Below, in pieces: positions 45,674 to 54,326 of a stretch of DNA of 55,222 nucleotides. The first letter of the stretch is position 1. The number at the start of each line of letters is the position of its first letter. The stretch covers positions 1 to 55,222 of the forward strand of contig JAUWGP010000015.1 of assembly GCA_030606335.1 (NCBI GenBank), given 5' to 3'. The notes beneath the pieces were generated by a model. It was not told the DNA's origin, searched no databases, and worked only from the letters and a program-made list of their open reading frames with translations. This DNA comes from Caldifarciminota bacterium (GTDB lineage Bacteria; Hydrothermota; UBA3073). Position numbers and translations under genes: made by a program.

Positions 45674-48616
45674 TTACCCCCTATTAAAAGGTTTAGTGTT
45701 CCCAGATTGGATCACTTTGCTTTTCAATTTACCAGCAAGACGACCAAAATCACCGATGAACCCAGCCTTAGTGATGAGAATTAAGGCTGGTAGAAATGTA
45801 ATAGCCCCTAATGCACTGGTTATCATCGTAAATGCTATTAGATAACCAAATCGTTGTAAGGGAACTACGCTTCCCAAGACCAGAACCAGAAATCCCATCA
45901 TTACAGAAATGGCATTGATGAGAATTGCCTTTCCTGTCGTTTCCAGTGTTTTGTCCAGAGCTTCCAATTCAGACTTTCCTTTTCCAAACTCAGATTTGAA
46001 CCTGTTGATAAAGTGGATGGTATAATCAATACCAATTCCAACAGCCACACTGCCAATCATAACCGTTACTATGTCTAATGGGATATTCAGAACTACCATT
46101 AGAATGAAATTAATGAGAATAGTGAGAATTATAGGTGTTATTGAGATCAGACCACCAATCAGGGATCTCAGTTGGAAAGAGAGAAGAAGAAAGACTAAGA
46201 ACATAGCAATGGAGAGGCTTAAAGCCTGACTTCTCATTATTTTTCTATCTATGTCCATATAGATTATAGGCATTCCTGTTTGTTCAGCAGTCAATTTCAC
46301 TCTATCTTTAGGGTTAAAAAGACCAGCATATTTTGAACTCTCCACGGCAAGCCAGTCCTCGTTCATCTCCCAACAATCATCCTGTAAATCTTCTAAGAAG
46401 TCTCTGTCATTCCTAAGATTTTCAGGTAGGTATGGTTTCAAGCCCTGCATGAGGTTGTCAACCCTTACCCAACTTCTAAAATCATCTATAATTGCCATAA
46501 TTGATTCGGCAGTGTATTCCAAAGCCTCATTATCTCCCGCATAACTCTTTTTAGGAATGTCTCTCTTTAAGATAGTAATGATCTCTTTTTCACCAATCCT
46601 ACCTATCTTTGGCCGTACGAGAATATCACTGACAACTTTACCAATAATTATTTCTGATTCAATCTGGATATCTGCTTCGTCACTTTTAAAATAATTGGTA
46701 ATTCTTTCATCCAATCTCTTAATTGAGAACTCGTCAAATTCTCCCTGTCCGCTTTGCATTCCTGCAATTATAACCTTCATCAGAGCAGTATCAGAAATCT
46801 GGAACTCGGTATTTCTCATTTTAATATCCCATTTTATCTTTGATAGAATATCTTCTGCTCGTTCTTTTCTTAACTTCTCAGTAACATCGGTGGAAGCAAG
46901 TGAGATTTTGACTTTAACCAAATCCGTTTTTAGTTCATTCTTCAAATAATCCTCAATTGCGTCAACTAAAATTCTGACCTCTCCTGTACTCACTGTCCCC
47001 AGTTTTGCTTGAATTAAGCCCTCTGTAGCCTGATTATTTATCAACTGATTCAATACTTCATTTCCCTCTATGAACAACCAGAGATTAGCTACTCCTTCTC
47101 TCGTTTCGGGAATGGTGTAATGGTCGTTCATTACCCCATTTATTTTACAGATTAAGTCGGCAATAGATTGAGGGTCATTCACATTGGGTTGTGCTCCTAA
47201 ATACTTCTCAAATTTGAGCACCTCTTTCAAAACAAAGGGGTTCTTTAAATCTCCTTTGACCAAAAGCTGAATTGGGATAGAACCACCAAGTTTCTCTTCC
47301 ATCATCTCCTCAGTATGTCTAATCTCACTGTCTTTTTCAAAATAGTCAATCATATTGACTTCTCGCTGCAATCTGGGAATAGCAACAAAAGCCATCAGAA
47401 TAATAGCAATACCTATACCAACGATGAATTTTTCGTGTCGGAGAACAAATGCTCCCAAATTATCCATTAGTTTTGTTAATAGATTATCTTCTACCCCCTT
47501 ATGGTTCAGCTTGACTTTCCCAACTCTTAACAGAGAAAGCACTGCGGGCAGGAAGGTTACAGAGATAATTGTCGCAAACATCACCCCAATAGCAGTAAAA
47601 ATGCCAAATTCCCGAATCAGGCTTAGGTTGGAAGATAAGAATGCCGAAAAGCCAATCAATGTGGTAATTCCAGCTAATAATATAGGAATTCCCACTTCAC
47701 TCAAGGCATCTTTTATCCCTTGAATCTTATTATCTCCTAATCTAACATCCTCATTGTATTTAGAAAGCATATGAATTCCATAAGCGGTGCCGATGGCAAT
47801 AAGTAAAATCGGCATCGCATCTGAGGCAATTGTTAAAGGGATTTTCATCAAACTCATTATTCCCAAAGTCCATACTGTGCTCATCAAAACAGTGGATAAT
47901 GGCAGGAATATTCCCCGAAAACTTCTAAAACTGAAAAAAAGAGTAGCCATCACTAATAGAATAACCAGTGGAGTAAGCTTACTCAAATCCTTCTTGATGA
48001 TGTCTGCCAAAAAAATCATCTGGAATGGCATTCCACCGTAATATATCTTCTCCTTTCCTTTAGTCTCTTTAACAAGTTCTTTCATTCGCTTTCCAGCTTC
48101 TATCTTGTCAATATCTTCTACAAGACGTGCAATAATAACCGTTATCTTACCGTCTTCAGAAACCAGATTGCCTTTATACATATCTTTAGAAAGGGTGTAT
48201 TCCATCAGTTTTTGCAAGTCACTTTGGTTTTCAGGAATATTGCGTCTATCAATCAATTTGCCAACCTCCAGTCCCCACTCGGTCTTTTTGATGTCCAGAA
48301 TATCTGTTAGGCTCATTACGTGAGAGACTCCGTCCATCAGTTTGAATTTCTCGGTAATCTTGTCAACTCTATTCAGTGTTTTATGGTTGAATACATTGTC
48401 GGTTTCCAAGGCTACCATAGCCAATGAACTACCGCCAAACTTATCCCCAACCTCATTAAATAGCACTACCAGAGGATCGTCCTGGGGTAAATAAGTAAGG
48501 ATATCACTATTTATCTTCAAATTCTTCAATTGATAGCCCAAAAATCCAGTTAAAGCAATCACTGAAACAATAATAACCACCCGGTATTTAATGACTAAGT
48601 TAGCAAATTTTCGCAT
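45674..48616 (-). CDS. RND-superfamily (MMPL-like) exporter
   Basis: 980 residues, with two similar halves of one plus five membrane helices. A large periplasmic loop (about residues 35-205) follows the first helix, and a second (about 425-735) precedes the C-terminal bundle. Conserved bundle motifs are PILLIAIGTAYGIHMLSKYNED (in part AIGTAYGIHMLSKY) and SVAVGIGIDYTIHFINRF. These match COG1033 lipid/hydrophobe exporters rather than HAE drug pumps, and no membrane fusion protein is near. A LolA-like protein and a DUF1302 barrel follow directly. AGGAG precedes the ATG. Cargo unknown; lipid is inferred. Confidence 0.9.
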   Translation of the reverse strand: MRKFANLVIKYRVVIIVSVIALTGFLGYQLKNLKINSDILTYLPQDDPLVVLFNEVGDKFGGSSLAMVALETDNVFNHKTLNRVDKITEKFKLMDGVSHVMSLTDILDIKKTEWGLEVGKLIDRRNIPENQSDLQKLMEYTLSKDMYKGNLVSEDGKITVIIARLVEDIDKIEAGKRMKELVKETKGKEKIYYGGMPFQMIFLADIIKKDLSKLTPLVILLVMATLFFSFRSFRGIFLPLSTVLMSTVWTLGIMSLMKIPLTIASDAMPILLIAIGTAYGIHMLSKYNEDVRLGDNKIQGIKDALSEVGIPILLAGITTLIGFSAFLSSNLSLIREFGIFTAIGVMFATIISVTFLPAVLSLLRVGKVKLNHKGVEDNLLTKLMDNLGAFVLRHEKFIVGIGIAIILMAFVAIPRLQREVNMIDYFEKDSEIRHTEEMMEEKLGGSIPIQLLVKGDLKNPFVLKEVLKFEKYLGAQPNVNDPQSIADLICKINGVMNDHYTIPETREGVANLWLFIEGNEVLNQLINNQATEGLIQAKLGTVSTGEVRILVDAIEDYLKNELKTDLVKVKISLASTDVTEKLRKERAEDILSKIKWDIKMRNTEFQISDTALMKVIIAGMQSGQGEFDEFSIKRLDERITNYFKSDEADIQIESEIIIGKVVSDILVRPKIGRIGEKEIITILKRDIPKKSYAGDNEALEYTAESIMAIIDDFRSWVRVDNLMQGLKPYLPENLRNDRDFLEDLQDDCWEMNEDWLAVESSKYAGLFNPKDRVKLTAEQTGMPIIYMDIDRKIMRSQALSLSIAMFLVFLLLSFQLRSLIGGLISITPIILTILINFILMVVLNIPLDIVTVMIGSVAVGIGIDYTIHFINRFKSEFGKGKSELEALDKTLETTGKAILINAISVMMGFLVLVLGSVVPLQRFGYLIAFTMITSALGAITFLPALILITKAGFIGDFGRLAGKLKSKVIQSGNTKPFNRG

Positions 48617-48701
48617 AGCTATTCTCCTATTTTTTTCTTTATCTCAAGAAGAACGGTATTAATTGCCTTTTCTCTCACCATTATTTCCAAAGAAGAGTAT
48701 G

Positions 48702-48950
48702 TCACGAAAATTGATTAAGATGTTCCAGGGACATCTTTATAATATATGGACTGAAAATAAGGATAGTAAAATGACCACTGGAAAGCCACGTAATTTCAGG
48801 ATTTCCCAGGGTAGTATTCAGTTCCCTGACAAACGGTCTTGGAATTATCAAATCAAAGATTCCATTGAACATCAATACATTTCTTTAATAGTTTAGATGG
48901 GCGTATGTAAGTGGATCAATAAGATACCATTCCCATTTGGGTTCAGGTAT
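48702..48950 (-). pseudogene. Decayed alpha/beta hydrolase C-terminus
   Basis: One frame across 48950-48702 reads PKWEWYLIDPLTYAHLNY, an in-frame TAA, then NVLMFNGIFDLIIPRPF and TTLGNPEITWLSSGHFTILI. This is the end of an alpha/beta hydrolase: the D-x-x-I-P-R loop supplies the acid and GH the catalytic His. No N-terminal half or nucleophile is left. It sits between the intact hydrolase (48966) and the RND exporter, marking an older gene lost from the cluster. Confidence 0.65.
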
Positions 48951-48965
48951 TTTTTTCTTCCTCTT

Positions 48966-49721
48966 TTATTTATTGTTATCTCTGATAAACTTGCATATTT
49001 CTTTAAAGCATACATCAGCATCTGTTATACCATGACCTTTGTTCTCTACCCAGATAAGTCTCTTTTTCTTTGACTTAATTTTCTTGGATATATAAGTTGC
49101 ACTTTTTGAATCAACCAAATTGTCTGCAACCGATTGAATTATTAAAACGGGTGCATTTACATCTGGTAAGATACCTTTAATCTCTTTCTGAAACGATAAC
49201 ATATGAAATAGATTCGATATAGGAAAGTCGTGATAAACAAAATCATTGTTTAAACCTCTCTTATCCTTCGTGTCCAAAAGATTACCCACTCTTGGTCCAA
49301 GTGCAGTAAGAAATTCCAGTCCTTTATTTAGAGAAATAGCTGCTCCAATTGAAATGATACCATCTACTTTATATTTTACAGCCAGATGGAAGGCAAGGTT
49401 TGCCCCAAGTGAAATTCCTCCTACATAGATTTTGTCTACGCTTCCTCGCATTTCGCGAAATGCTTTTTCCACTCTTTCTTTCAGCTCACTGGGATTTAAA
49501 TCCAGCACATCCCTCCAACAAGTCTCATACTTGCTTGGACATGTGCCGTGATTAGGCAGTAATGGACAATAAACAGTAAATCCCTTATTTGCCAGTTTCT
49601 CCGCCAGTTCTTGCAATTCCCTGGGAGTCTTTGTTATCCCGTGTATCAATAGGATACCAGTATTTCCTCTCTCAAGGAAGATGGAGTTGTATTTTTTACA
49701 GCTCTTAGCTATATCTAACAT
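48966..49721 (-). CDS. Alpha/beta hydrolase (carboxylesterase / monoacylglycerol-lipase type)
   Basis: 251 residues. ILLIHGITKTPRELQELAEKL (in part) is the oxyanion HG region, the nucleophile Ser lies in VGGISLGANLA (G-x-S-x-G), the acid in IIQSVADNLVD, and the His in NKGHGITDAD. Close to Est30/MGL-like lipases. Cytoplasmic, no signal peptide. No ribosome-binding site is obvious before the ATG, perhaps because the region upstream is a decayed gene. In this array it could trim acyl chains or release a product from the ACP. Confidence 0.88.
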   Translation of the reverse strand: MLDIAKSCKKYNSIFLERGNTGILLIHGITKTPRELQELAEKLANKGFTVYCPLLPNHGTCPSKYETCWRDVLDLNPSELKERVEKAFREMRGSVDKIYVGGISLGANLAFHLAVKYKVDGIISIGAAISLNKGLEFLTALGPRVGNLLDTKDKRGLNNDFVYHDFPISNLFHMLSFQKEIKGILPDVNAPVLIIQSVADNLVDSKSATYISKKIKSKKKRLIWVENKGHGITDADVCFKEICKFIRDNNK

Positions 49722-49735
49722 CGCAATGAGCTTTT

Positions 49736-50216
49736 TTATACTCTTTTACCCATTTTTGATAAGTGTAATTTTATAATCTCAAAATTATTCCTTCTGGTTC
49801 TCTCTTTTATGTCATTGTTAGATAAGACCTTAACTATTTTGTCTGCCAAATCTTCGCTGTTTCCGGGTTTAAATAGGAAACCGTTTTCCCTATATCTTCC
49901 CTTTTCTCCTCACTTAATCTCCCTTGTATATGATACAACGAGCTCCCGTGGTATGCTAAATCTATGACGCAAATATCCGCCATTCCTCTGTGGATTAAAT
50001 CTATTTAACTCTACCCTATTTGATACCGCTTTTGCTTTTCCTTTAGACCGTGCTCCTTAAGGTCTCCAATCTTTTCGTTGAGGTTCCTTCCATAAGCCAT
50101 GAGTGTAAATACTGTTACACTTTACCCAATTTTTTTAGCCCATGTGCAAGATTATACACCGCATAAGAACTACTAATTATCTGGGGGTAATAAGCATCAG
50201 TTACAATAACGATTTT
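49736..50216 (-). pseudogene. Degraded GT4 glycosyltransferase
   Basis: Starts in one frame as KIVIVTDAYYPQIISSSYAV then YNLAHGLKKLGK, the GT4 N-terminus. It continues in another frame (VTVFTLMAYGRNL), and near the end reads ENGFLFKPGNSEDLADKIVK, the GT4 C-terminal donor-site helix. The central ~200 residues are missing and several stops and frameshifts occur. Its first codons overlap the end of the LpxL-like gene, whose last residues (NYKNRYCN) are read through it in another frame. Confidence 0.75.
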
Positions 50217-51087
50217 TATAATTATTTGCTTGCTCCTTCCAATTCATCTGAAACACATACCATTGTGTAGGATAGGTAAGAATTATTCTCTCCAATCTTT
50301 TAGCTATCAGCTGTGTTAAGTTCTGAATATCTTTTTCAAGAATCTTACACCTTTCAAATTCAATAGGAGGTTCTATTATTGCCATATATTTTCCGTTTTC
50401 TCGAACAAAGAATGCTGTAACAATGGGAGCCCCTGTCTTAAGTGAGAGAAGAGCAGGACCTTTCGGAAGGGAACTCCCCTGTCCTAAAAATTTAACTTTT
50501 ACTCCATTTCCCATAATATCTCTATCTCCAAGTAGCATAAGAATCTCATTTCTTCTTAATGCCTTTAGTGCCTTTATCCCACTCATTTTATCTTCTAAAC
50601 GGATTATTTTCATGCCGGTCTCAGTCCGAAGTCTTGAGTACAGGTTAAAAAATCTTTCCCCAGGACCAAAGGATTCTGCAATGCCAACAGTCTTGTATTC
50701 CAAGGCAGTAATATAGCACGCCTCAAGTTCCCAATTGCCAAGGTGCGCACTCAGCAATACCACACCCTTTCCATCCGAGAGTGCTCTATCAAGGTTTGAG
50801 AGTCCACGAACTTTTGCTATTCTACATATCTCCTTGCTCTTCATAGAGGGTATTGCCAGAAAATCAGCATAGGCTAATCCGAAGTTAACAAAAGTCTCTC
50901 TTACAAGGCGAGCTTCACCTCGTGCTATATGTCTCAGATTTTCTGTTAAGATTTTTCTCCTTTGTCTAAGAAGAATATATGAAAGGAATGCAAGTATTCT
51001 TGCTACCTGCTGGAACACGAAACGCCCACTGATTTTTCTTAAAATAATGGATATTCTTATAGAGTGATAGGTAATTCCATTGAACAT
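50197..51087 (-). CDS. LpxL/HtrB-type lipid acyltransferase
   Basis: 296 residues. Inner-membrane lysophospholipid/lipid A acyltransferase fold: a hydrophobic N-terminus, then catalytic LLSAHLGNWELE (His115-x4-Glu120), MLLGDRDIMGNGVKVKFLG and PKGPALLSLKTGAPIV. Uses acyl-ACP in the known family. It may acylate the product of the TetR array rather than lipid A; no other lpx gene is here. The start follows the radical-SAM stop by 18 bp. The C-terminus runs into a decayed glycosyltransferase. Confidence 0.9.
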   Translation of the reverse strand: MFNGITYHSIRISIILRKISGRFVFQQVARILAFLSYILLRQRRKILTENLRHIARGEARLVRETFVNFGLAYADFLAIPSMKSKEICRIAKVRGLSNLDRALSDGKGVVLLSAHLGNWELEACYITALEYKTVGIAESFGPGERFFNLYSRLRTETGMKIIRLEDKMSGIKALKALRRNEILMLLGDRDIMGNGVKVKFLGQGSSLPKGPALLSLKTGAPIVTAFFVRENGKYMAIIEPPIEFERCKILEKDIQNLTQLIAKRLERIILTYPTQWYVFQMNWKEQANNYKNRYCN

Positions 51088-51105
51088 TTTAGCTCTCTAT
51101 TCATC

Positions 51106-52530
51106 TTACTTCCTTTGCAAATACTCATTCTCCCAGATACCCTTTGTCAATTCTTCTATCTTCTCTCCATATGCTGTGAGTTCTTTGCGATATTTCTCAT
51201 CTCTAAAGGCATCTCGGGCATCCTCATCTATGGGATGAGGCTTGTGATCCTTTATAAGTTCGTAATACATTCCATAGTGATCTCTGATAGCACAGGTTCT
51301 TATGAGATTTCCTTTTTTGTCTTTAGGTTGTTTATAAGCGTATTCATCTTGCCACTTTCGGATTGCCCTGAAGAACTCAGAATTTAGCACAGTATTCAGG
51401 TTACCACCATTCTTATAGACCTCATTGATGTTGTGGACAGCATAAGGAGCAAACACACAGGGAGCACAATCTCCATTCCAGTTTATGTAAAAATACCCTC
51501 CCGTCCTACCTCCTGATATACACCCGTCTGAGACAGTTCCATCATTCCAGAAGTCTGCAATGAAAATCTTTCGTTCTTGTACTATTTTTCTGTTTTTCTC
51601 CCACATAAAAAGTCTCTGTTCCGGTGTTGGCATAAGCTCAATCGTATAACTTCTGCCTATAGGCATATAATGGAATATCCAGCCGTAAATCGCCTTTGGC
51701 TCCTTTTCAAAATAGAAATCATAAAACTCATCGCTTGTCACTATATCTACATTATCCTTCGTCGCCGTTATTGATAAACCAAAAGGAACTCCAGCATTGT
51801 TTAGGTTATCCATTGCTTTTCCTATTCTTTTGTAAACACCTTTTCCCCTTCGTGCATCAGTCTCCTTTTCAAATCCTTCCACAGAAATAGCAGGAGTAAT
51901 ATTACCCAATTCTGCAAGTCTCCTTGCAACTTTGTCATCAATGAGAGTGCCGTTAGTATACATCAAAAAGAATGTATCCTTGTGTTTTTTTGCTATATCA
52001 AAGATTCCTTTATAAAGGAGAGGCTCTCCACCAGATATGACTGTAAAATGAGAACCCCAGAGTTCTCTTGTTTCCCGTATAATTCTGTCAAATGTGCTAA
52101 AGTCAAGTTTTTCAGTGCTTTTACCAGAACTCGCATAACAACCTTTACACCTCAGGTTACAAGTCTTGGTAGGACTTATTGTAACAAAGGTAGGCGGACC
52201 AAAGCCAAACTCATCAAAGAATTTCTTCTTCGGTTCAGGGTCTCCGCCAGTAAGCATTTTGCCTACCACAGTGTTCAGGAGTGCATCTCTGCATTGAGGA
52301 GAAATATTGTTTGATATCGCCCTATCAATAGAATGGAACATCGCACTTACCATATAAAACTTGTCTTCTTGTTCTTTTGGTAGGTAATGGTCTGATTCCT
52401 TCAAAATGAGTTTCTTATATACTTCACCGACGGCCTTCTTCAGCGCAAGTTTCCTAATTGTACTATTTTGGACAGCAGTACGTCCAATCCTCTTAAGTGG
52501 CTTAACCCACAAATTCTTTGTCTCAGCCAT
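51106..52530 (-). CDS. Radical SAM protein with SPASM-like C-terminus
   Basis: 474 residues. An N-terminal helical region (1-110, with HSIDRAISNNISPQCRD) precedes the radical-SAM barrel with C-x3-C-x2-C at Cys124, Cys128 and Cys131 (TKTCNLRCKGCYA) and GGEP at 167-170. The C-terminus has further Cys at 337, 355, 358 and 413 (GDCAPCVF), likely holding one or two extra [4Fe-4S] clusters. It generates a 5'-deoxyadenosyl radical; the substrate is unknown. It is embedded with ACP and acyltransferases, so a lipid or acyl substrate is plausible. AAAGGAGG precedes the ATG and overlaps the stop of the PlsX fragment. Confidence 0.88.
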   Translation of the reverse strand: MAETKNLWVKPLKRIGRTAVQNSTIRKLALKKAVGEVYKKLILKESDHYLPKEQEDKFYMVSAMFHSIDRAISNNISPQCRDALLNTVVGKMLTGGDPEPKKKFFDEFGFGPPTFVTISPTKTCNLRCKGCYASSGKSTEKLDFSTFDRIIRETRELWGSHFTVISGGEPLLYKGIFDIAKKHKDTFFLMYTNGTLIDDKVARRLAELGNITPAISVEGFEKETDARRGKGVYKRIGKAMDNLNNAGVPFGLSITATKDNVDIVTSDEFYDFYFEKEPKAIYGWIFHYMPIGRSYTIELMPTPEQRLFMWEKNRKIVQERKIFIADFWNDGTVSDGCISGGRTGGYFYINWNGDCAPCVFAPYAVHNINEVYKNGGNLNTVLNSEFFRAIRKWQDEYAYKQPKDKKGNLIRTCAIRDHYGMYYELIKDHKPHPIDEDARDAFRDEKYRKELTAYGEKIEELTKGIWENEYLQRK

Positions 52531-52542
52531 AACATTCCTCCT

Positions 52543-52689
52543 TTATAGATTATTAATCTTTACCCCTCCAAACCTCTTTGCTGTGAAAATGTCATTCTTT
52601 ATCTCCTTAGCATTTGATCTTCCATGACATACAATTGTTATTTCATCTATGCCTAATAGTAAAGCACCCCTATATTCATCGTAGCTCAT
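52543..52689 (-). CDS. 48-codon PlsX C-terminal mini-gene
   Basis: ATG at 52689 with GGGAGG eight bases upstream. The product reads MSYDEYRGALLLGIDEITIV then CHGRSNAKEIKNDIF and ends KINNL. This matches the last part of phosphate acyltransferase PlsX (YxEYGGAPLLGVxGxxIISHG...AIxNAI). The catalytic Rossmann part is absent. Its stop overlaps the ribosome-binding site of the radical-SAM gene. It could be a remnant of plsX, a usual neighbour of acpP, or a retained small protein. It is too short for routine ORF calling. Confidence 0.75.
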   Translation of the reverse strand: MSYDEYRGALLLGIDEITIVCHGRSNAKEIKNDIFTAKRFGGVKINNL

Positions 52690-52738
52690 CCGCAAAACCT
52701 CCCTCTCGGTAGATTACTACTTGCATTTTAAGTTGATA

Positions 52739-52981
52739 TCAACTGCTCTTTTTCTGTTTGCTTGTTATATAGTTCACAGCATATTTGACAGTTTTAAATT
52801 TTGCTGCATCTGTATCAGGAATTTTGATATTAAACTCAGCTTCAAGTGCCTGGAGTAGTGCAACATAATCAAGACTATCTGCTCCAAGGTCGTCTGTAAA
52901 AGAGCTTTCTGGTAAAACTTCTGTCTCTTTTACGAGCAGTACTTCCAAAATAATCTTTTTCACTCTTTCAAATACTGACAT
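52739..52981 (-). CDS. Acyl carrier protein
   Basis: 80 residues from the ATG at 52981 ([11 protein letters not shown]); GGAGG lies eight bases upstream, and an earlier ATG overlaps that site and is rejected. The phosphopantetheine Ser is in [14 protein letters not shown]. An acidic, helical ACP with a basic tail (SKQKKSS). Its dedicated position between an acyltransferase and a radical SAM enzyme suggests a specialised carrier rather than the main fatty-acid ACP. The preceding PlsC gene ends 15 bp upstream. Confidence 0.93.
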   Translation of the reverse strand: MSVFERVKKIILEVLLVKETEVLPESSFTDDLGADSLDYVALLQALEAEFNIKIPDTDAAKFKTVKYAVNYITSKQKKSS

Positions 52982-52996
52982 GTGGTATACCTCCAT

Positions 52997-53608
52997 TTAA
53001 TCCGAGCTCAATAGTATCTTTATTTCGCTCATTATTTGCATAGTTACAATGTGCAATATTTCTTTTTTGTAAGGTTTATCATAGTATTCATCAAAATAAA
53101 GAGGTCTCCCAAATTTAATAACTACCTTATGTGGTCTGGGAAACCTCTGTCCTTTTGACATAACATTAAAAGTGCCAATTATCGCTGTTGGAACAACAGG
53201 CACTTTTGCCTGCAAGGCAATAAATGCGGTTCCAAGTTTCGATTCTTGAAGAAAGCCGTCTTTACTCACCGTTCCTTCAGGATACATATCAATTACATGA
53301 CCATTTTTGAGAATGCCAATAGCGGATCGGATGGCTTCTCTGTCAATTTGCGCCCTTTTTACGGGAAAAGCGTTCAGCTTTCTAAAGATAAATTCTGTTA
53401 AGCGTCTTTTGAACAGTTCCTCTTTGCCCATTGTATGTAGGTGCCTCGTAATAGCACCTCCCAGGATAAATGAATCTAAGTCACTTGGATGATTTGGCGC
53501 CAGAATCACACCACCCTGCTTCGGAATATTCTCAATGCCGATGGATTGCAGCCTGATGTAGACTAAGGATAAAACCCGTAAGATTAAATGTATGACTGAA
53601 TAGAACAT
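52997..53608 (-). CDS. PlsC-type acyltransferase
   Basis: 203 residues. H-x4-D is NHPSDLDSF; the glycerophosphate motif is MYPEGTVSKDG, with Val replacing the usual Arg after EGT. VPVVPTAIIG and IKFGRPLYF complete the domain. An N-terminal hydrophobic helix (VIHLILRVLSLVYIRL) binds the membrane. It is the first structural gene after tetR and adjoins the ACP. The altered EGT-V motif suggests an acceptor other than lysophosphatidate. Confidence 0.92.
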   Translation of the reverse strand: MFYSVIHLILRVLSLVYIRLQSIGIENIPKQGGVILAPNHPSDLDSFILGGAITRHLHTMGKEELFKRRLTEFIFRKLNAFPVKRAQIDREAIRSAIGILKNGHVIDMYPEGTVSKDGFLQESKLGTAFIALQAKVPVVPTAIIGTFNVMSKGQRFPRPHKVVIKFGRPLYFDEYYDKPYKKEILHIVTMQIMSEIKILLSSD

Positions 53609-53640
53609 ATAATTTCGGCATTCTCCTTTTCTAGACCATT

Positions 53641-53655
53641 AAACCAAATTGGTTT
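53641..53655. promoter_or_regulatory. Small palindrome between tetR and the acyltransferase
   Basis: AAACCAA-A-TTGGTTT, with 7-bp arms. It is flanked by TAGAC/GTCTA half-sites like those in the tetR operator (53632-53636 and 53658-53662). Could be a second, weaker regulator-binding site in front of the acyltransferase gene. Confidence 0.35.
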
Positions 53656-53678
53656 TTAGTCTATTTATATTCAAAAAA

Positions 53679-54254
53679 TTACTTTGTCTCTATTCCTTTA
53701 AATAAAATATGTAATAATGTATCTACACTCTTTTTAATGTCTAATGGTTTCCCATCCAGTACCCAAGGATACTCTAACCCCTTTAACGCAGATATTATTG
53801 CTAAAGCAGTAAGACCGATCCTCTTTGCTTTAAAAGTCCCTTTATTAACGCCCTCAGAAAGTATTTCCATGATAATATTCATCTCTTCCATAAAGTGAGA
53901 TTCCCTGATTTTTTCAAGGTCTGGAAGAAGCTCTGTTACAATATCTTTAGTTACTCTATATAAATTTACAAGTTTCCTCAAGTGGGATATTCTGGTCAAT
54001 ATAAAAGCACGAAGTTTTTCCTGAGGAGAGTCTTCTTTAGAAATAGCCTCATTTATAGCATTCTTGAGTATTGCTAACTCACGATCAACTACAGCTTTAA
54101 AAATATCCTGCTTGCTCTTGAAGTAATAATATATTGTTGTTTTACCAATCTTTGCCTCAGCAGCTATGTCATCCACGCTTGTTTTTTTTAATCCATAGCG
54201 TGCAAATAACTTGCGAGCGATCTGTAGAATTATTTCCCTTTTATTTATTTTCAT
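53679..54254 (-). CDS. TetR/AcrR-family regulator
   Basis: 191 residues. N-terminal helix-turn-helix: ILQIARKLFARYGLKKTSVDDI then AAEAKIGKTTIYYYFKSKQD (in parts), the TetR DNA-binding signature. The C-terminal ligand domain is all helical and of unknown specificity; in lipid operons such ligands are often acyl-CoA or fatty acids. It is the first gene of the leftward array. An 11-bp inverted repeat overlaps its promoter and ends just before the ATG, so it very likely represses itself and probably the array. Confidence 0.93.
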   Translation of the reverse strand: MKINKREIILQIARKLFARYGLKKTSVDDIAAEAKIGKTTIYYYFKSKQDIFKAVVDRELAILKNAINEAISKEDSPQEKLRAFILTRISHLRKLVNLYRVTKDIVTELLPDLEKIRESHFMEEMNIIMEILSEGVNKGTFKAKRIGLTALAIISALKGLEYPWVLDGKPLDIKKSVDTLLHILFKGIETK

Positions 54255-54259
54255 ATTTG

Positions 54260-54316
54260 TACTATTAGACTAAAATCGTCTAATAGTATTATACAATAGA
54301 TTTATTAGATTGTCAA
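54260..54316 (-). promoter_or_regulatory. tetR promoter with overlapping operator
   Basis: On the minus strand TTGACA (54316-54311), 17 bp, TATAAT (54293-54288). The operator TACTATTAGAC-7-GTCTAATAGTA spans 54260-54288: perfect 11-bp arms covering the end of the -10 and the start site, and ending 5 bp before the ATG at 54254. This is a textbook autorepression layout. Confidence 0.85.
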
Positions 54317-54326
54317 GTCTTTTTTT

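Noticed and set aside
48663-48896. 77-codon plus-strand frame
   Set aside because: Antisense to the decayed hydrolase, which has clear family matches on the other strand.
51106-52530. Radical SAM as a tetraether or membrane-spanning lipid synthase (Tes/Mss)
   Set aside because: The motif context (TKTCNLRCKGCYA, SPASM-like C-terminus) does not look like the Tes type as I know it; substrate left open.
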